This document shows positions 13,437-15,393 of a DNA stretch of 15,393 bases, piece after piece. This DNA comes from Pseudomonas sp. Lineage in GTDB: Bacteria; Pseudomonadota; Gammaproteobacteria; Pseudomonadales; Pseudomonadaceae. Position 1 is the first letter of the stretch; every line of letters begins with the position of its first letter. A program made the position numbers and the translations under genes. Below the pieces are notes generated by a model, which ran no database searches, had not been told where the DNA came from, and saw nothing but the letters and a program-made list of their open reading frames with translations. The DNA lies in the NCBI GenBank assembly GCA_003488145.1, contig DNMQ01000010.1, positions 1 to 15,393 of the forward strand. The letters run 5' to 3'.

Positions 13437-15221
13437 TTAGCCGATGCTCAGCAGACTGTCACCGACCGAAACCGCGTCGCCCACCTTGACGCTGACGGAG
13501 GCGACGGTGCCGGCCTTGAACGCACGGATCTCGGTTTCCATTTTCATGGCTTCGAGAATCATCACCAGATCGCCCTCCTGGACCAACTGTCCGGGCTGCA
13601 CCAGCACTTTGAATATGTTGCCCGCCAGCGGCGCCGCCTGGGTTTCACCACTGGCAGGCACGGCGGCAGAACCAGCCACCGCGCTGGTAGCGCCGCCACC
13701 AGCGCCGAGAGGCTTGATGCCCTCGATATCGCCGCCATCGCTCACTTGTACGACGAAAGATTTGCCGTTGACTTCAACGGTGTAGACCTCCGGCTTGCCC
13801 GCCTCTCGCGGTGGTAGATCGCCCCCGGTTGGCGCCGGCTCGAACGCGGATGGGTTTCCACGGTTCTCCAAAAACTTCAATCCGATCTGGGGGAATAGTG
13901 CATAGGTCAGCACGTCATCGATCGAATCCGTAGCGAGCTTGATGCCTTTCTCTTTTGCGATCCCTTTCAGTTCGGCAGTAAGTCGATCCATTTCCGGCTG
14001 CAGCAGGTCTGCGGGACGACAGGTGATCACCTCAGCCCCCTCCAGCACACGAGCCTGCAGCTCGGAATTGAAAGGCGCAGGGGCCGCACCGTATTCACCT
14101 TTGAGCACGCCTGCCGTCTCTTTGGTGATCGACTTGTAGCGCTCTCCCATCAGCACATTGATCACCGCCTGGGTACCGACGATTTGCGACGTGGGCGTCA
14201 CCAGCGGGATGAAGCCGAGGTCTTCACGAACGCGAGGGATTTCAGCAAGCACGTCGTCGAACTTGTCCAGAGCACCCTGCTCCTTCAGCTGACCTTCCAT
14301 ATTGGTCAACATGCCGCCGGGCACCTGAGCCACGAGGATTCGCGAGTCGACACCGCGCAGGGTGCCCTCGAATTTCGCGTACTTCTTGCGAACCTCGCGG
14401 AAGTACGCCGCGATTTCCTCGAGCAGCTCCAGGTTCAAGCCGGTATCGCGCTCCGTGCCCTGGAAAATAGCCACCACCGATTCCGTCGGAGAATGTCCGT
14501 AGGTCATCGATAGCGACGAGATGGCTGTATCGACATTGTCGATACCCGCCTCTACTGCCTTGAGAATGGCGGCCGTCGACAGGCCGGCTGTAGCGTGGCA
14601 CTGCATATGGATCGGAATCGCAAGGCTGGACTTCAAGCGCGACACCAGCTCGAACGCCATGTACGGCGTAAGGATGCCTGCCATATCCTTGATCGCCACC
14701 GAGTCGGCGCCCATATCCTCGATCTGCTTTGCCAGATCGACCCACATCTCCAGCGTATGCACCGGACTGGTGGTATAGGAAATGGTGCCTTGTGCATGCT
14801 TGCCCTGTTGTTTGACGGCACGCAGGGCAGTTTCGAGATTGCGCGGATCGTTCATAGCGTCGAATACGCGAAAGACATCGACGCCATTTACAGCGGCGCG
14901 CTCGACGAATTTTTCCACGACATCATCGGCGTAGTGCCGATAGCCCAGCAGGTTCTGGCCTCGCAGCAGCATCTGCTGGCGCGTGTTGGGCATGGCCTTC
15001 TTGAGTTCGCGAATGCGCTCCCAAGGGTCTTCTCCCAAGTAGCGGATACAGGCATCGAAGGTCGCGCCGCCCCAACTTTCCACCGACCAGAAGCCAACCT
15101 GATCGAGTTTGGCAGCGATCGGCAACATGTCTTCCAAGCGAACACGGGTGGCTAGAATGGATTGGTGCGCATCACGCAGCACCACATCGGTTATGCCGAG
15201 CGGCTGTTTAGCAATGGTCAT
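13437..15221 (-). CDS. oadA: OadA, oxaloacetate decarboxylase alpha subunit (biotin carboxyltransferase)
   Basis: OadA moves the carboxyl group of oxaloacetate to its own biotin, giving pyruvate. The carboxybiotin then goes to OadB. The product is 594 residues. The carboxyltransferase domain (about 8-270) has D17 in [10 protein letters not shown]178 in VAIKDMAG, and HMQCHATAG at 205-213. The conserved linker region follows ([20 protein letters not shown]). The A/G/P-rich stretch near 505-530 leads to the biotinyl domain with K560 in EAMKM ([11 protein letters not shown]). The frame is open 34 codons upstream, but [20 protein letters not shown] is the usual start and has GGGAG upstream. Position 207, a Zn-ligand His in Klebsiella numbering, is Gln here. 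A pyruvate carboxylase B subunit is less likely, given the adjacent oadB and oadG. Confidence 0.95.
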   Translation of the reverse strand: MTIAKQPLGITDVVLRDAHQSILATRVRLEDMLPIAAKLDQVGFWSVESWGGATFDACIRYLGEDPWERIRELKKAMPNTRQQMLLRGQNLLGYRHYADDVVEKFVERAAVNGVDVFRVFDAMNDPRNLETALRAVKQQGKHAQGTISYTTSPVHTLEMWVDLAKQIEDMGADSVAIKDMAGILTPYMAFELVSRLKSSLAIPIHMQCHATAGLSTAAILKAVEAGIDNVDTAISSLSMTYGHSPTESVVAIFQGTERDTGLNLELLEEIAAYFREVRKKYAKFEGTLRGVDSRILVAQVPGGMLTNMEGQLKEQGALDKFDDVLAEIPRVREDLGFIPLVTPTSQIVGTQAVINVLMGERYKSITKETAGVLKGEYGAAPAPFNSELQARVLEGAEVITCRPADLLQPEMDRLTAELKGIAKEKGIKLATDSIDDVLTYALFPQIGLKFLENRGNPSAFEPAPTGGDLPPREAGKPEVYTVEVNGKSFVVQVSDGGDIEGIKPLGAGGGATSAVAGSAAVPASGETQAAPLAGNIFKVLVQPGQLVQEGDLVMILEAMKMETEIRAFKAGTVASVSVKVGDAVSVGDSLLSIG

Positions 15222-15243
15222 GGAAGGAACTCCCTTTCCAGAG

Positions 15244-15393
15244 TCAACCGCGGCGCGCGCGGTGTTGATGAATCGCGGCCTGGATGGCTGCAAGAATATC
15301 CGCATCTGTTTCAGCGCTCGCAACCTGAGCGGCCGCTACTCGAGGCGCCGGCTCAGTGACGAAGCGGCCGGCGAGGTAGGACATCAAGCGAAT
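15244..15393 (-). CDS. oadG: OadG, oxaloacetate decarboxylase gamma subunit (partial, 5' end beyond window)
   Basis: OadG is a small membrane-anchored subunit that joins OadA to OadB in the sodium pump and helps bind Zn2+. Only the last 49 codons are present. The translated tail includes [10 protein letters not shown], an A/V/P-rich linker, and [20 protein letters not shown] before the TGA stop. The final stretch (aliphatic helix followed by H-x-H and basic residues) is the typical OadG C-terminus, which binds the OadA biotin/association region. The stop is 22 bases upstream of the oadA start. The family call rests mainly on this tail and on the position in front of oadA and oadB. The N-terminal membrane helix is outside the window. 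Confidence 0.85.
   Translation of the reverse strand: MRLMSYLAGRFVTEPAPRVAAAQVASAETDADILAAIQAAIHQHRARRG

Noticed and set aside
1..15393. CRISPR arrays, insertion sequences, toxin-antitoxin pairs, defence genes
   Set aside because: There are no regularly spaced repeats, transposase motifs or terminal inverted repeats. AmrZ is a ribbon-helix-helix protein but has no toxin partner beside it and matches a known regulator throughout.

Overview
The window is chromosomal DNA from a gammaproteobacterium of the Pseudomonas group. The evidence is FlgZ next to flgMN, an AmrZ-type regulator nearly identical to the Pseudomonas family as I remember it, sigma-54 promoters (TGGCAC-N5-TTGC type) in front of flagellar operons, and GC-rich coding DNA. 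In P. aeruginosa the flgB-L genes and the cheR-cheV-flgA-flgM-flgN-flgZ block lie far apart. Here they are adjacent, as in P. putida, P. fluorescens and P. stutzeri types. With the sodium-pump oadGAB operon at the right end, a Stutzerimonas-like species is my best guess, but the genus is inference.

Positions 1-8000, minus strand: flagellar rod, hook and ring genes plus chemotaxis genes. Reading leftward on the minus strand: cheV and cheR (adaptor and receptor methyltransferase), a terminator, a sigma-54 promoter, flgB-flgC-flgD-flgE (rod, hook cap, hook), a strong terminator, a second sigma-54 promoter, then flgF-flgG-flgH and the first 163 codons of flgI (rod, L ring, P ring), which runs off the left edge. 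The central part of flgE is much more AT-rich than its ends and its neighbours.

Positions 8031-10571, plus strand: flgA (P-ring chaperone) with a sigma-54-like site touching its start, then flgM (anti-sigma-28), flgN (hook-filament junction chaperone) and flgZ (PilZ c-di-GMP receptor). A sigma-28 promoter precedes flgM. Together these genes build the basal body and hook, time the switch to late genes, and link motility to chemotaxis and c-di-GMP.

Positions 10572-11480: a tRNA-Arg(CCU) gene on the minus strand, then an intergenic region with a palindrome, an IHF consensus site and a sigma-54 promoter. These lead into two unrecognised small genes, one for a 70-aa exported peptide and one for a 61-aa membrane protein. 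This is the least explained part of the window and the best candidate for something undescribed.

Positions 11481-15393: amrZ (ribbon-helix-helix regulator of motility, exopolysaccharide and c-di-GMP genes) on the plus strand with an AlgU-like promoter and a probable self-binding site. It converges on an oadG-oadA-oadB operon (minus strand, oadG partial) for the biotin-dependent sodium-pumping oxaloacetate decarboxylase. No insertion sequence, CRISPR array, rRNA or phage gene was seen.
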